Origin: Astragalus membranaceus
Taxonomy: Eukaryota; Streptophyta; Magnoliopsida; Fabales; Fabaceae
NCBI GenBank assembly: GCA_039519185.1
Contig: CM076847.1
Span: forward strand, 41,946,916-42,010,915
Direction: 5' to 3'
Length of the DNA stretch: 64,000 nucleotides
Both the position numbers and the translations under genes were made by a program. The notes below the pieces were generated by a model. It searched no databases. It was not told the DNA's origin and was given only the letters and a program-made list of their open reading frames with translations. Of the stretch, positions 12,400-23,674 are shown in pieces (positions within the stretch are counted from its first letter, which is position 1; each line of letters begins with the position of its first letter).

Positions 12400-12800
12400 C
12401 CATAGGCCTTCAACACAAAAATTCATCAACTGTTTGGGCCATTCGGCGATACCCTCAACAAAACAACTCGGGCCATTCGGCGGTACCCTCAACAAAACAA
12501 CAGTTTAATAATTCAACAACATTCAGGCTAACGACTCAGCCACAACAATAGGCGCTAAGACACCAACAACAAGCAACAACTATAGGCACTGAGGCGCCGA
12601 CACGCAACAACAACAAACATAGGCGCTAATGCGCCGACATGCAACATCAACAATTCAACAATGGCCACCGGCCTACAACAACAAATCCGTGCCTAAAGAG
12701 CTAATTCAACAAGGGAACAACACTAGGCGCTAAGGCGCCAAGGGACAACATGGACATAGGCGCTAAAGGCGACACAAACTCGTAACCAACATGGGTGCTA
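12400..12800. repeat. Short dispersed motifs inside the solo LTR
   Basis: The sequence GGGCCATTCGGCG-TACCCTCAACAA occurs twice (about 12437 and 12471). Variants of AGGCGCTAAGGCGCC recur about every 30-60 bp between 12545 and 12810. Reverse-complement versions of both motifs occur in the internal region of the element at 51929-59851 (about 56560-56750). Confidence 0.6.
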
Positions 12801-12989
12801 AGGGCGCCAACAACCTCCACAAAAATAGGAACAACCAACAACCACCCATAAATAAGAACAACCAACAACCACCCCAAGAAAATAGGAACAGTTAACAACT
12901 ACCCAAAAAAAATAGGAACAGCCCACAAAAATAGGAACAGCACAACAATTTTCAAGAACAGCAAGTAAAAATAGGAACAACGCATAAAA

Positions 12990-13335
12990 ATAGGAACAAC
13001 AACAATGATTTTCAGAAACAACAACAATAATTTTCAGAAACAGTAACAATAACCTTCAGAAACAGCAACTATAATTTTCAGAAACAGCAACAATAATTTT
13101 CAGAAATAGCAACAATAATTTTCAGAAACAGCAACAATAATTTTCTGTCAGAAACAACAACAATAATATTCAGAAACAGCAACAATAATTTTCAGAAACA
13201 GCAACAATAATTTTCAGAAACCGCAACAATAATTTTCAGAAACAGCAACAATAGTTTTCACCAACAACAACAATAATTTTCAGAAACAGCAACAATAATT
13301 TTCAGAAACAGCAACAATAATTTTTAGAAACTGCA
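12990..13335. repeat. 22-bp minisatellite in the solo LTR
   Basis: About 15 copies of AATTTTCAGAAACAGCAACA plus two bases (AT) occur with small variants. Any frame through it is a by-product of the repeat. Confidence 0.85.
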
Positions 13336-14132
13336 ACTTAAAAATAGAGGGACAGGGCGCCTAGGGCCCCAATTTCAGCATGTCACATGTGATTTCAATT
13401 CAATTTCTATGATCATGGCAATCATCAAACAACTTTAGGGCATGAGAAATATCAAACACAGGATACGAATTTTCAAGGCAACATGAGATGTACATATTAT
13501 TATTCCTCAATCACACGAATTCAACAACATATGACATCAATTCAAGTCATGAACATAGCAACATCAAACTAGGTTTTAGGGCATGGGAGTATCAACACAT
13601 AATAGAATCGTTAAATCAAGGCATCAAGACATAACATCAACATATAAAGATCATGACACGCATATGATAATTATCAAAACCCTAACCCCACATGCAATCC
13701 CTCATACAACCCATTATAATGTTTGATTCACACCCTTACCTTAGCCTTTAGAAATCGAAACCCTAGCTTTACTTCTCTCTCCTTGGTGCTACGCCTCTCT
13801 CTCTCTCCTTGCTTGTGGATCACGCCTTCTCTCCTCTCTTCTCTCTAGCCGTCGCCCTCTTCTCTTCTTCTCACGTCTAATTACGTTTCGTTTCTAATTA
13901 TGAGAGAAACCCTAACCTAATCCCTTACATGACTAATCAATCATTCCCTTGGGCTTTTTACTTAGCATCATGCGAATTCCTCATGGGCTAACTCACCCCC
14001 CATTCGCTATTACTATTCCTAAAAAGGACCAACACACTAACATATAATAAATAATAATTATAATATTATTTCTATCACATAAACCCTATTTAATTAATTA
14101 AATAAATAACTAATTAATTTTGAGGCGTTACA

Positions 14133-14702
14133 GTAACCACTAGTGGATTTTGTCTCATCTGAATCAGATATCCAATTAGCATCGCAGTATCCTTCTAATA
14201 CTGCGGGAAATCCACTATAAGTAATACCATAAGTTGTGGTACCTCTCAAATATCTCATAAGGTGAGCAATTGCCTTCCAATGATCCTGGCCAGGATTGTG
14301 AGTATACCTACTCAGAAGACCGACAGCGAATGCAATGTCTGGTCGAGAAAAGTTCATTAAATGCAGTAGGCTCCCAATTACTTGGGCATACTGAGGTTGG
14401 TCAACAGGATCACCTCTATTTTTCTTTAAGCGTGAGTTAGCTTCATAGGGGGTACTCAAGGGGGTTGAGTCATAGTGTCCAAACTTCCTAAGACGTTTTT
14501 CCACATAATGATCTTGTGATAGTGTGATACTATCACCTTCCCTGATGATTCTAAGTACTAATATTACATTAGCCTCACCCATATCTTTCATGTCGAAACT
14601 AGATGAAAGAAAGGATTTTGTTTTAATAACAATATCCAGACAAGTACCAAATATGAGCATGTCATCTACATATAAACATATGATCACATGTTCTCCACAC
14701 AC
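14133..14702 (-). pseudogene. Copia RT end and RNase H start, internal copy 2
   Basis: Homologous to the 7660-8230 part of copy 1. It reads MCGEHVIICLYVDDMLIFGT (the YVDD catalytic motif of RT), then DMKDMGEANVILVLRI, and enters RNase H at YCDANWISDSDETKSTSGY, where the solo LTR cuts it. The codons after that point (14094-14132) belong to the LTR. Unlike copy 1 this segment keeps the YVDD motif in frame. Confidence 0.9.
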
Positions 14703-14747
14703 AGTTTTAGTGTAAACACATTTATCAACATCAGTTGTGGAGAAGCC

Positions 14748-15854
14748 CTATTTAATTAAAGTTTTGTCAAACTTTTCATGCCATTGTTTTGGTGTTTGTT
14801 TTAAACCATATAACGACTTAAGGAGTTTGCATACTTTGTTCTCTTGACCTGAAACTATACATCCTTCGGGTTGATTCATGTAAATTTCTTCTTCTAAGTC
14901 ACCGTTCAAAAGAGCGGTTTTAACATCCATTTGATGAATAACTAGTTTATGGATAGAAGCCAAAGCTATTAAAACTCTAGTAGAAGAAATTCCTGTTACT
15001 GGAGGAAAGGTATCAAAATAATCAATGTTTTGTTTTTGAGAAAAACCTTTTGCTACTAATCTAGCTTTGTATTTATCAATAGACCCATCAGGGTTATATT
15101 TTCTTTTGAAAATCCACTTGCATCCTATTGATTTTGCCCCAGGTGGTAAATCAACTAAGATCCAAGTGTTACATTTGGAAATTGAGTCTATTTCAGTTTT
15201 AATGGCTTCTTTCCAAAATTTCGACTCAGAAGAAGAAGTTGCTTCAAAAAAGGTTTCTGGATCTTTTTCGACAAGATAAGTATAAAAATCATTTCCGAAG
15301 GATGTTTCTTTTCTTGGTCTTTTACTTCGCCTTAGTTCTTGATACGGTTCCTCATGAGTTTCATCATTAGTACTTGCTAATGGTTGTATAGATATACTAT
15401 CATGTTTCAAAGGAAAAATGTTTTCAAAGAACTCAGCATTTTTAGTTTCCACGATAGTGTTTATATCTAAAACATCACTTTTCACAACAAGAAACCTATA
15501 AGCAGCGCTATGTTCTGCATATCCAACAAAAACACAATCAGAGGATTTGCAACCAATTTTTCTTTTCTTAGAATCAGGCAACATAACTTTAGCTAAGCAC
15601 CCCCACACTTTTAAATATCTCAAGTTAGGTTGATAACCTTTCCAGAGTTCATAGGGGGTCTTTCTGGTTTTCCTATGAGGAGTTCTATTTTGTATAAAAC
15701 ATGCAGTTAATATAGCCTCACCCCACAAGTTGGTGTGACGACATACTTTGTTGGCATGGGTCCAAACTTTGACCTGTTTGGGAGTAGTAGTTTCGACAGG
15801 TTTGGAGTCAGTAAGAGCAGCTGCAACTCCGTGCATGTCAAGAAGAGAACTCAC
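14748..15854 (-). pseudogene. Copia gag/integrase/RT segment, internal copy 2
   Basis: A 368-residue frame equivalent to 8411-9535, with the same gag-to-integrase junction (WTHANK then VCRHTNLWGEA). RT continues further than in copy 1 (EEEIYMNQPEG, CKLLKSLYGLKQTPKQWHEKFDKTLIK). A stop near 14748 precedes the 14133-14702 segment. The gag start (ATG at 16013-16015) is out of frame because one base is missing near 15952. Sequence 15855-16046 holds that remnant and the primer-site repeat. Confidence 0.88.
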
Positions 15855-16046
15855 GCGTTCCTGCCACCTGCGAAAATTTTGGCCTGCGAAGACCTCAATT
15901 TTGGAGATGTCAGGAAAAGGCTTGGCGTAGGTTACTGGGACAGCAGCAGGTAAATAACAGTGCTATTGTTATTGATGGTAGCACTAGTATCATTGTCGAT
16001 GGTTGCGTGAGCCATGGATAAATTCTTCAGATGGTTGCGTCAGCCA

Positions 16047-16649
16047 TGTAGTCGAATTATACTGACTGCAGTCGAAATTCTGAAGTCGAATTGCAGTAGT
16101 CAAATTCGACTGATGCTGTTGAGTGACAAGAAATGCTGCGAGGCAAAAGTGCAGAAACAGAAGCTGTTGAAGTCGAAGTAGCTGCTGTCGAATTGCACTG
16201 ATGCTGTCAAAAATAAACCTGCAAACACAAATGTTTGTTAAACAACCGGAGGCTTCTTGCGACTGCCCTGAAGAATTTATCCGCCTCTACAGCGCAAATT
16301 CCCCGAGGTACAACCGGGTCTTCTCAATCGCAGTAGCGATAGAGGTATCAGAACTAGCATGAAGAACTGGATATTAACAGGAGAGCAACCCCTAAAGATG
16401 ATTTCCAAGTGCAGCTCAAGGCTGTTTTTATAGGCTTTAAGAAAGAGCCGTTAGAGGGGGGAATCGAAAGATTCGCACTGAACCAAGCCATGTTGGTCCC
16501 TGCTTGTGCGCGCGAGGGAGTCCCTTCAAGTTGCTTGTTTACTAGCTCTCATTAAGCTTTAGTATATGAAGACTTTGGTGAATCCAAAGCCAAGAAATGT
16601 GGGACTTCTCACTTTTGAAATATCTTTTTATTTTCAATAAAATACAACA
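16047..16649 (-). repeat. Copia LTR, copy C (truncated)
   Basis: It matches LTRs A and B but lacks the first ~40 bp. It also has two internal deletions, near 16390 and 16456 (the second removes about 350 bp). The outer end ACAACA is intact and is followed by the target duplication ATAAA (16650-16654). Confidence 0.88.
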
Positions 16650-16654
16650 ATAAA

Positions 16655-17267
16655 TACTCAAAAAAAGTAGATATAAAAAGTTGACAAAGAGCTTATAAAG
16701 CCAGCGGTACAATTGTCTTTTTTATACTACTGAAACGTACTCAAAAGTGTCGAGAAACCTTACCAACAAAATGAAAATGTAACAACATTAATAGGGTATT
16801 AATTGATTGTATAACCTTAATCTGTCTTTAAGGATGTATAAGTTGTAGATCTCAATACACAAACATTTTCAACCCTTAGAACTATTGAGATTTTGATTTC
16901 TCCACTGCACAGGGAACTAGGTAGGAACAAGGTTCCACTCCTCTCAAGCACACAAATAATGAATATTTATTAATTATTCTTAAGTCACTTTTAATTTATA
17001 ATAATTGAAAGTAATTATAGGTAGCATTTTTCGATACCTCTAATTAAGATCAAGGAGAATACCTTCGCCACAAATAATAGACTCTCAATCCATTAAGATC
17101 AAGATTTGTCACTATAAGTCCCACATACTATCCACTAGAAACTCTTTTCGAAGATTCCCTCATCTAACAAAAACCCCCACCTCCACTTATCAACATACGC
17201 ATGTTACATACCTGAGTATATTTTATCCCTAAACCTCTCACTCTAAGGCTTACAGACTTTAGAACAC
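16655..17267. other. Intergenic DNA without recognised feature
   Basis: AT-rich sequence between the copia and LINE insertions. I see no coding potential, terminal repeats or RNA gene. Confidence 0.6.
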
Positions 17268-17305
17268 TGAACCTTTTTTTTAGATAAGCAATTTTTGTAT
17301 TAAAC

Positions 17306-17324
17306 GGAGCACAGGGCGTGCCCA
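17306..17324 (-). other. LINE 3'-terminal hairpin
   Basis: The minus strand reads GGGCAC-GCCCT-GTGCTC, a 6-bp stem (one G-T pair) with a 5-nt loop, about 25 nt before the poly(A). It is equivalent to the hairpins at 5089-5103 and 34974-34994. Confidence 0.5.
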
Positions 17325-17514
17325 GCCTTTTACAAATGAAAGGGGGAGGGCCTCCTCAAAACCTCCCTGAGCCAAAACCCCCTTGGGAAAAAGACCCAGA
17401 GAGGAAAAAGAGTACCCCGCACGAAGGAAAACGTACAACAGTGGGACAAATGTCCTAACCCACTACTTCTCCCCCTACTACAGATTTCTCAATAACAATT
17501 ATTACAGGATTGAA

Positions 17515-20500
17515 TTACAACATAGAAAAACAGCCCATCGGGCAATTATACCAATCCGCCCACGTCGCCTTACAATTCCTCCCTCGCCTTGCCTTGAACC
17601 AGCTCCACGCCGTATCCTTGATTCCGTCTAATATGCTCGGGCTGGAGACCACCTCCCCATTGAAAATGACGTTGTTTCGAGCCATCCATAGTTTCCAAAT
17701 AACCGCCATCAATATAAGATGTTTTACTCCTCTTTGTCTCTTTCCCTTCACTAAATTTCCAAATTCCACAAAATGAGTGGCAATGTTATCCGTATCACCT
17801 ATCGATCCTCCAATCCAAGCGAAAACACTCCTCCATATCGCTTTAGCAATTCCACAATCCAAAAATAAGTGGTCCACCGTTTCTTCATCCCGAAGACATA
17901 AAACACAACTCAATTCATTTTGTGACTGGATAATCCCTCTTCGATGCAGCGCGCTCCGTGTAGCAATACGCTTCAGTATGACTCTCCACGCAAAGATTTG
18001 AACTTTGGATGGCACGTCACTTTTCCAGATCTTCTTGCACGCTTCAGAGTTGACGGGCTGCGCACTACCTGCTGTACCTGCAGAAAAAGACAACAACGAA
18101 GCATAGCATTTTTTCACCGTAAACCCAGCCATCGTGTCCGGTAGCCATATCCACTTATCATCACGCTGTGACAGCGATACATCTAGTAGCAGTTGCTGTA
18201 TGGCGGCAGCCGGAACTGCCAGTGCAGCGTTTTGCTGCTGCAGGGCTGTACACCAATCCCAGGTCCAACGCCACCCTACATCCGTCCATTGCCCAAACTC
18301 CTTCACTATGGCCTCCTTTGGCCTGTATAGTGCATACATGTCCGGAAATAATTCTGCCAAGCTTTCCCTCCCAATCCAGGCATCTTGCCAAAACCTCGCC
18401 AAATTGCCATTACCTATTCGAATTTTTACCAGGTTTCCAAAACAATCTTCTTGCAGACCAATGTCCTCACCAAGTAAGCACAAATCCCTCCACCATAGGG
18501 ATTTCTTCTCCCACCCTCTTCTATTCTCGGAAATGTCGGGCCATCTCCCTTTTAATCCATACCTTTCTACCAAAACCGCCCTCCAGATTGGGTTGTTTTC
18601 CTCGACCAAGACTCTCCATCTCCACTTTGTTAGTAAAGCCATATTAAACACTTCCAGATTTTTCACCCCCAGACCCCCCTTTTCTTTAGGTAAGCAGATA
18701 GTTTCCCACCTTACCCAGGCCAATTTCCTATTCTCCTCATCACCTCCCCAAAGAAATCGTCTTTGAATCTTCGTAATCTCCGTAATTACCTTCTTTGGAG
18801 CTTTGTAGAATGAGAAGAGATACAACGGGAGCGATGCAAGGACCGAGTTGATAAGTGTAACCCGTCCTCCAATAGATAATTGTCTACTTTTCCAACTGTT
18901 TAATCTTGCCTTAATGGAGTCTATTATGGGTTGCCACGTACTCGCTCTTCTCGGGTTCGCACCAATCGGAATCCCCAAAAATTTGAAGGGAGCCGCACCC
19001 ACTTTGCATGCCAAGAATTGCGAGATTCCATCCATAGTTCTGTCTTCAGTATTCAACCCAATTACATTACTTTTTGCAAAGTTTACCTTTAGTCCAGAAA
19101 CCATCTCGAAGCTTCTTAGTATTACTTTCCAACACCATATACTCTTATCACCACCGTCACAAAAAAGAATTGTGTCATCCGCAAATTGCAAGAGCTCAAT
19201 TGACAAAGAATTATTGACGCTGAATCCTTTAAGATTGTTTGATTCAACTCCTTTCCTTACCAAGCCCGCCAGTCCTTCCGCCACAATCAGAAACAAGAAA
19301 GGGGCAAGCGGGTCCCCTTGCTTGAGGCCTTTCTGAGCCACAAATTCCTCCGTTGGGCTTCCATTGACCAACACCGAAATTGAGTTGGAAGAGATACATG
19401 CCCTCATCCAATTTCTCCACTTCTCGCCAAACCCCAACCTGCCTAACATATAATCCAGATATGTCCAACTCAGAGTCATAGGCCTTTTCAAAATCCGCTT
19501 TCATAACCACGCACTTTTGCTTCTTCCTCTTTGCCATATCCATAATCTCATTAACAACAACCACTCCATCAAGTATGTTCCTACCCGCGAGGAAGGCACT
19601 TTGACAATCCGAAATTACCCCTTTCAAGACCTTCTTCAATCTGCCCGCTAACACCTTCGCAAGCATCTTGTATAAGCACCCAATGAGAGAGATAGGCCTA
19701 TACTCCCCAAGACCTTGTGGATTATTATTTTTGGGGATAAGTGCGAGGAAAGAAGCGCTTATCGCCTTTGGGAGTCTCGCACTAGAATAGAATTCCTCAA
19801 AGAAATTCAAGACTTCCGGCCCAATAAGATCCCAGCACTCCTTGATGAATTTGAAGTTGAATCCATCCGGTCCTGGGCTTTTGTTTCCATCACATTCCCA
19901 TACCACCTCCTTAATTTCCTCCAATGAAAACGGTTCAATTAACATATCGTTATCCATCCCAGAGATCTGCTTGAAACTCACCCCGTCAAGAGTTGGCCTG
20001 TTGGTGTCACCTTCTTTGAACTTATCTTCAAAGTGACATTTGACCCCCCTTTTTACTGCCCCCACGTCTTCAAGCCATACACCATCCACCATGAGTTTCA
20101 ACAACTGAGTTCGTCTCCGGTTTCCTTTCATACACGCATGGAAGAACCGACTATTAGAGTCACCTTCCGCAATCCACCTTACTCTTGCCTTTTGTGCAAG
20201 AAGACTTTCCTTTGCATGAAGTTCCTTCCAAAATTCCTCATTTAATTTATTTCTACGTTCGTCGTCCACATCTCCTCCATCCGTTGCCACCCTCTCTACT
20301 TCATTCAAGTCCCGGACTATATTTTCGATTTTCAGATCTTTATAGCCATACACCTCACGGTTCCACACTTTCAATTTTTCCTTCAATAATTTCAATTTTT
20401 CCTTTAGTACAAACGATGCTTTGCCTTTTACCTGAAACGAATTCCAGCACCCTTTGACGAATTCCGAAAATTCCGCGTGTTCTAACCAGCAGTTGTTGAA

Positions 20501-21226
20501 CCTAAAAGGTTTAGGCCCCCAGTTGAGTGCCGAGGTTACCACCCAAACAGGGCAGTGGTCTGAGATTTCTCTGTCACCTACCCACTGCGCACTGACATTC
20601 CATTTTGCAGTCAAGCCTTCTGTCAACAAAATTCTATCCAATCTGCTCGCCCTACCATCTGACCCAAAACACGTGAACTTCTTACCCAACACAGGCACAT
20701 CTACTAACTCCATGTCTTCCATAAATGATACGAATTCTCTTGCTTCCACGTTGTTGAAACTAGATAAGCAACCACTCCTTTCCGCCCTAGAGGTAACAGC
20801 ATTAAAGTCACCCGCAATACACCACTCTCCCGCCTCAAAGTCATCTTTTAAGATTCGTAGATTGTTCCACAGTCTCCTTTTCCCAGCCATATTACATGCT
20901 GAGTATACGTTCACCAAGTAACAGAGATTACCTTGGACTTTCGCGCAGACTCCTATAAAGTGCTCTCCAGAGAACGAGAACATAACCTCCAGGATGTCTG
21001 CCTTCCATATACTTACCATTCCTCCCGACATTCCATTTGCATTTTTGCTCAGCCAATCAAAGTCTTGATTGCCCCAGATACTACCCACCGACCTTTTTGA
21101 CAAGTCACAGCTTTTTGTTTCCTGTATCATGCAAAAATCAATCTTTTCATTTACTATCAGTTTCTTTAGGCGCTTCCTCTTTGTTGCGCCCCCCCACCCT
21201 CTCATGTTAATCGTTGCAATCTTCAT
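17515..21226 (-). pseudogene. LINE ORF2: endonuclease, reverse transcriptase, zf-RVT (one frameshift)
   Basis: ORF2 performs nicking and target-primed reverse transcription. The start MKIATINMRGWGG at 21226 is a typical APE-like endonuclease N-terminus. It is followed by the catalytic MIQETK, GDFNAVTSRAERSG, RLDRILL and SDHCPVW motifs (residues about 30-245). RT begins near residue 430 (SFLALIPKNNNPQGLGEYRP, QSAFLAGRNILDGVVVVNEI). At about 19481, in FEKAYDS, two bases are missing compared with the family pattern and the frame shifts. RT continues in the next frame (GLKQGDPLAPFLF, LLQFADDTILF). The C-terminus holds zf-RVT (FAWRVILKRIATRSALHRRG, CVLCLRDEETVDHLFLDC). Total coding length is about 1237 codons, normal for plant L1. 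Confidence 0.92.
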
Positions 21227-21310
21227 TTGGAACCATCTTTTGTCCCCTTCCTTCCCTTCGCACTCTGATCCCTTACTTCCAGTGACCTGATTCTTCCTGC
21301 ATATTCCTCG

Positions 21311-23674
21311 TCACTGTTTTTTCCCAGTCACCCCCAAGGTTTCCTTAGCAAAGCTCCACACCTTGTTGGCGATAGACAGTTCATGATCCAGCAGATACCG
21401 CTCGTTGCCAACTCTTATGCCGGAGTCTCCCACGGATACATCACCTATGGCTGTTCCATTCATATCACAGTTAGTGGACAAGGAGAGACTGGACCCCGGG
21501 GGGTTACGCGAGACAATATGCATCTTTGAATCACCGATCGTCCCATTGGATAGACTAGTGGATGGAATTAGGTTCCTTGCCTCCTCGTTAATTATTCCAA
21601 CTACCACTCTTTGGTTCACTTCCCCCTCAGGATCATTACTGCACCTGGTTGACTTTCCTTTCCTTTTGAGTTTCTTGTTAGTCCTCAACAAAGGCCCGAA
21701 GGAGTTACTAAGCGTAAGACTGTTTGACACCCCCTCCGTTTCCTGAGCCTGTACGTCCGCAGGCCCATTTACTTCGTTCTTATCACCTGTTTCTTTTTCC
21801 ACTACTTGAGTCCCTGAATAACAATCCTCAGCCTCTACCTGGGTTGCTGAGGTATGCGTGTCAATCAAAGGATCATTTACACCTTTATCAACCACTGCTA
21901 CGTCTTCCCCTCTATCCACCTCATCCTCATGAGTATTCTCCTCAGCCTCCATCTCAACTTTCTCTACGTCCACCGCCTCAATGTCTACTCCGACGGCATC
22001 ACCTCCACACACTTCACGATCATCTTCTCGTGATACCTGTGCAAGGTTTGCATTCCTTTCCTCCAAATTCAGTTTTTCCACTTCCAGTAATTTATTAACG
22101 ATTGCTTCATCATCGTCCTCTACGCCCTCTTCCCAAGGACCCTCATTATGGAATAAGGGTGGATCCTCCTCCTCTGAGCTTTCTGAGCCGCTACTATATC
22201 CTCCTTCGGTTTTGTTGGAGGCGTAGGCCGACGTCAGACCTTCCCAGTACATCGGTCCACACCATTCTTCTAACACCTTAATATCGAACATTGAGTCATT
22301 TATTCTGGCATGCACCACCATGTTAAATGCATCATAACATCGTGTGCGGATTAACACCCTAGCAACATCCAAAGACTTCATTTTCCTGGTGTTTTCATCC
22401 ACTCCCATGAAGGTGCCGAATGTACGAGCCAGCGTCGAGAAAAAATCATTGTTCCATGCTTGTATCGGTATACCATGACAGCGAACCCATACCAATCTTT
22501 CATTATCAACTTCATCCGGATTCCATTTTCTAATAACATCAAACTTCTCTCTCACCCACTCCTCCGCATCGTCTATTATCGTCTGAATTGTGCCTTCCTC
22601 CATTTCTTCTAAAAGAACACGGTTCGCCCCCATTGGTGTTGCCTTAATAGAGAAGAGGCCTTGCGTATTGAACCACTCCTGGATCGAGTGAGTATCCCCA
22701 GCGTGTTTTACAACCCCCACAAACATCTTCCTGAAGCCTTCCAACTCTTCCGGTGAAGCATTATAGCACACCTCCGACAAATTCTTTTTCCTGAAATAAA
22801 CTATTTTTTGATCGTATTGAGTGTAGTTAACATACCTTCCGTTCGGATTGTGTGTCTTGTGGAGAGAAGCTCCTCCTCTACCATAGCCGTGACCATTTGA
22901 CTTCCTCCCACCATTTGCTCCGAAGCGATTCTCCTTCCTTGCGTGATAATGCTGTTCGGTTGCAGCGCCATGTTTCCTTCGCGCTTCCAGCATGGCCGGA
23001 CCATTCCTCTTCTCCTCTGTGGCCTTTTCCTTCTCGTTCTCATGGACCGGACCATTCGGCTTCCCTTTCGGTTCATTCTCCCCTTCGTGACCCTTAGCCT
23101 TCCAAGCCTTGCGCACCGCCCTTGCTTGTGTGCTGCTGCCATGTTTCGGTTGCACTTCCATGATGCTTGCTGCGTTCTTGCTTCTTGTGAATCTTGGAAG
23201 ATTGACATGGATTTTTTCAATGCCAAAGATCATGTTATCTAGTTTAACCGCGAAGTGTTGAGGATCCTCGACGTCAATGAAGCGAGCAAAACCGAAACGT
23301 TTTCCCCACTTGTTCTTCTTAGGAGGTATAACAACCTCCACCACGTTGCCATAGAAAGCAAAGGCCCTGAGCATCTCCTTTGCCCCATGTGACTCTGGAA
23401 AGTCAGAAAAAAAGAATGAAACAGTGTCTTCTTGTCTTCCCCCCCAGCCACCAGCGATATCCATCTTTCCTCTCATGGCTGCGGACGCTTTCCTTCGCTT
23501 CTGCACTAGCTGCCATTCTCCTCCTCCATCGAAGCTTTTCAGCTTCTCAGTGTTAGCCTGACCCTTCGCATTCTCTCTCTCTCTCGTGTTTCTCTCGCCT
23601 GTCTCTTCGCCTTCTCTCTCTCTCGTTTGTTTCTCTCTCTCTCTCTCTAGTTTCTCTCTCCATTTACATAGCAT
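21311..23674 (-). CDS. LINE ORF1 protein with RRM
   Basis: A 787-residue open frame, probably the RNA-binding chaperone-like ORF1 protein of a plant L1. The N-terminus is a low-complexity Arg/Glu stretch from GA-repeat DNA (residues about 5-45). An RRM follows (about residues 83-160: VSFFFSDFPES as RNP2-like, KRFGFARFIDV as RNP1). A second conserved region (about 300-470; WVREKFDVIRKWNPDE, RLVWVRCHGIPIQAW) resembles the DUF4283-type domain of plant retroelements. An acidic tail follows. The C-terminus VTGKKQ depends on a T-run at 21316-21321; the related fragment at 23745 has one base fewer and reads on, so the end may be a small indel variant. Confidence 0.85.
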   Translation of the reverse strand: MLCKWREKLEREREKQTREREGEETGERNTRERENAKGQANTEKLKSFDGGGEWQLVQKRRKASAAMRGKMDIAGGWGGRQEDTVSFFFSDFPESHGAKEMLRAFAFYGNVVEVVIPPKKNKWGKRFGFARFIDVEDPQHFAVKLDNMIFGIEKIHVNLPRFTRSKNAASIMEVQPKHGSSTQARAVRKAWKAKGHEGENEPKGKPNGPVHENEKEKATEEKRNGPAMLEARRKHGAATEQHYHARKENRFGANGGRKSNGHGYGRGGASLHKTHNPNGRYVNYTQYDQKIVYFRKKNLSEVCYNASPEELEGFRKMFVGVVKHAGDTHSIQEWFNTQGLFSIKATPMGANRVLLEEMEEGTIQTIIDDAEEWVREKFDVIRKWNPDEVDNERLVWVRCHGIPIQAWNNDFFSTLARTFGTFMGVDENTRKMKSLDVARVLIRTRCYDAFNMVVHARINDSMFDIKVLEEWCGPMYWEGLTSAYASNKTEGGYSSGSESSEEEDPPLFHNEGPWEEGVEDDDEAIVNKLLEVEKLNLEERNANLAQVSREDDREVCGGDAVGVDIEAVDVEKVEMEAEENTHEDEVDRGEDVAVVDKGVNDPLIDTHTSATQVEAEDCYSGTQVVEKETGDKNEVNGPADVQAQETEGVSNSLTLSNSFGPLLRTNKKLKRKGKSTRCSNDPEGEVNQRVVVGIINEEARNLIPSTSLSNGTIGDSKMHIVSRNPPGSSLSLSTNCDMNGTAIGDVSVGDSGIRVGNERYLLDHELSIANKVWSFAKETLGVTGKKQ
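23566..23662. repeat. (CT)n-rich tract in the ORF1 5' coding region
   Basis: CTCTCT runs interrupted by short spacers; they encode the Arg/Glu-rich N-terminus of LINE ORF1 on the minus strand. Confidence 0.8.

Larger units (their letters stand above)
11505..14132 (-). mobile_element. Gypsy-type solo LTR inserted in the copia RNase H
   Basis: It starts TGTAACACCC and ends GGCGTTACA, and it is flanked by GTAAC on both sides (11500-11504 and 14133-14137). The 2628 bp contain no coding sequence. The minus-strand start (TGTAACGCCTC followed by TTAATTAA-rich sequence) and a GA-rich leader (complement of 13785-13870) resemble the LTRs at 51929 and 62915, so minus is probably the sense strand. It contains GGCGC-rich palindromes (12540-12790 and 13355-13370) also seen in the LTR at 61982-62915. 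Confidence 0.88.
5677..16649 (-). mobile_element. Tandem Ty1/copia element, LTR-internal-LTR-internal-LTR
   Basis: Three direct LTR copies (5677-6654, 9553-10500, about 16047-16649) flank two internal copies, all in minus orientation. LTR ends are TGTTGT...ACAACA. The whole block is flanked once by ATAAA (5672-5676 and 16650-16654), so it is one insertion later enlarged by unequal recombination. A purine-rich tract, minus-strand ATGTGGGGGAT, precedes the LTR in both internal copies (next to 6655 and 10501). Internal sequence encodes the N-terminal part of gag joined to integrase C-terminal, RT and RNase H sequence in copia order. Both copies carry frameshifts or stops. The second is split by a solo LTR at 11505-14132. 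Confidence 0.92.

Noticed and set aside
12701..13049. Val/Cys-rich minus frames of 65-83 codons
   Set aside because: Translation of short repeats in the solo LTR, not a protein.
17383..21290. Many plus-strand frames of 60-210 codons antisense to the LINE
   Set aside because: They are mirror frames of ORF2 with no family features of their own.
21405..23242. Plus-strand frames antisense to LINE ORF1 and its fragment
   Set aside because: Shadow frames; Pro/Ser-rich because of the CT-rich complement.
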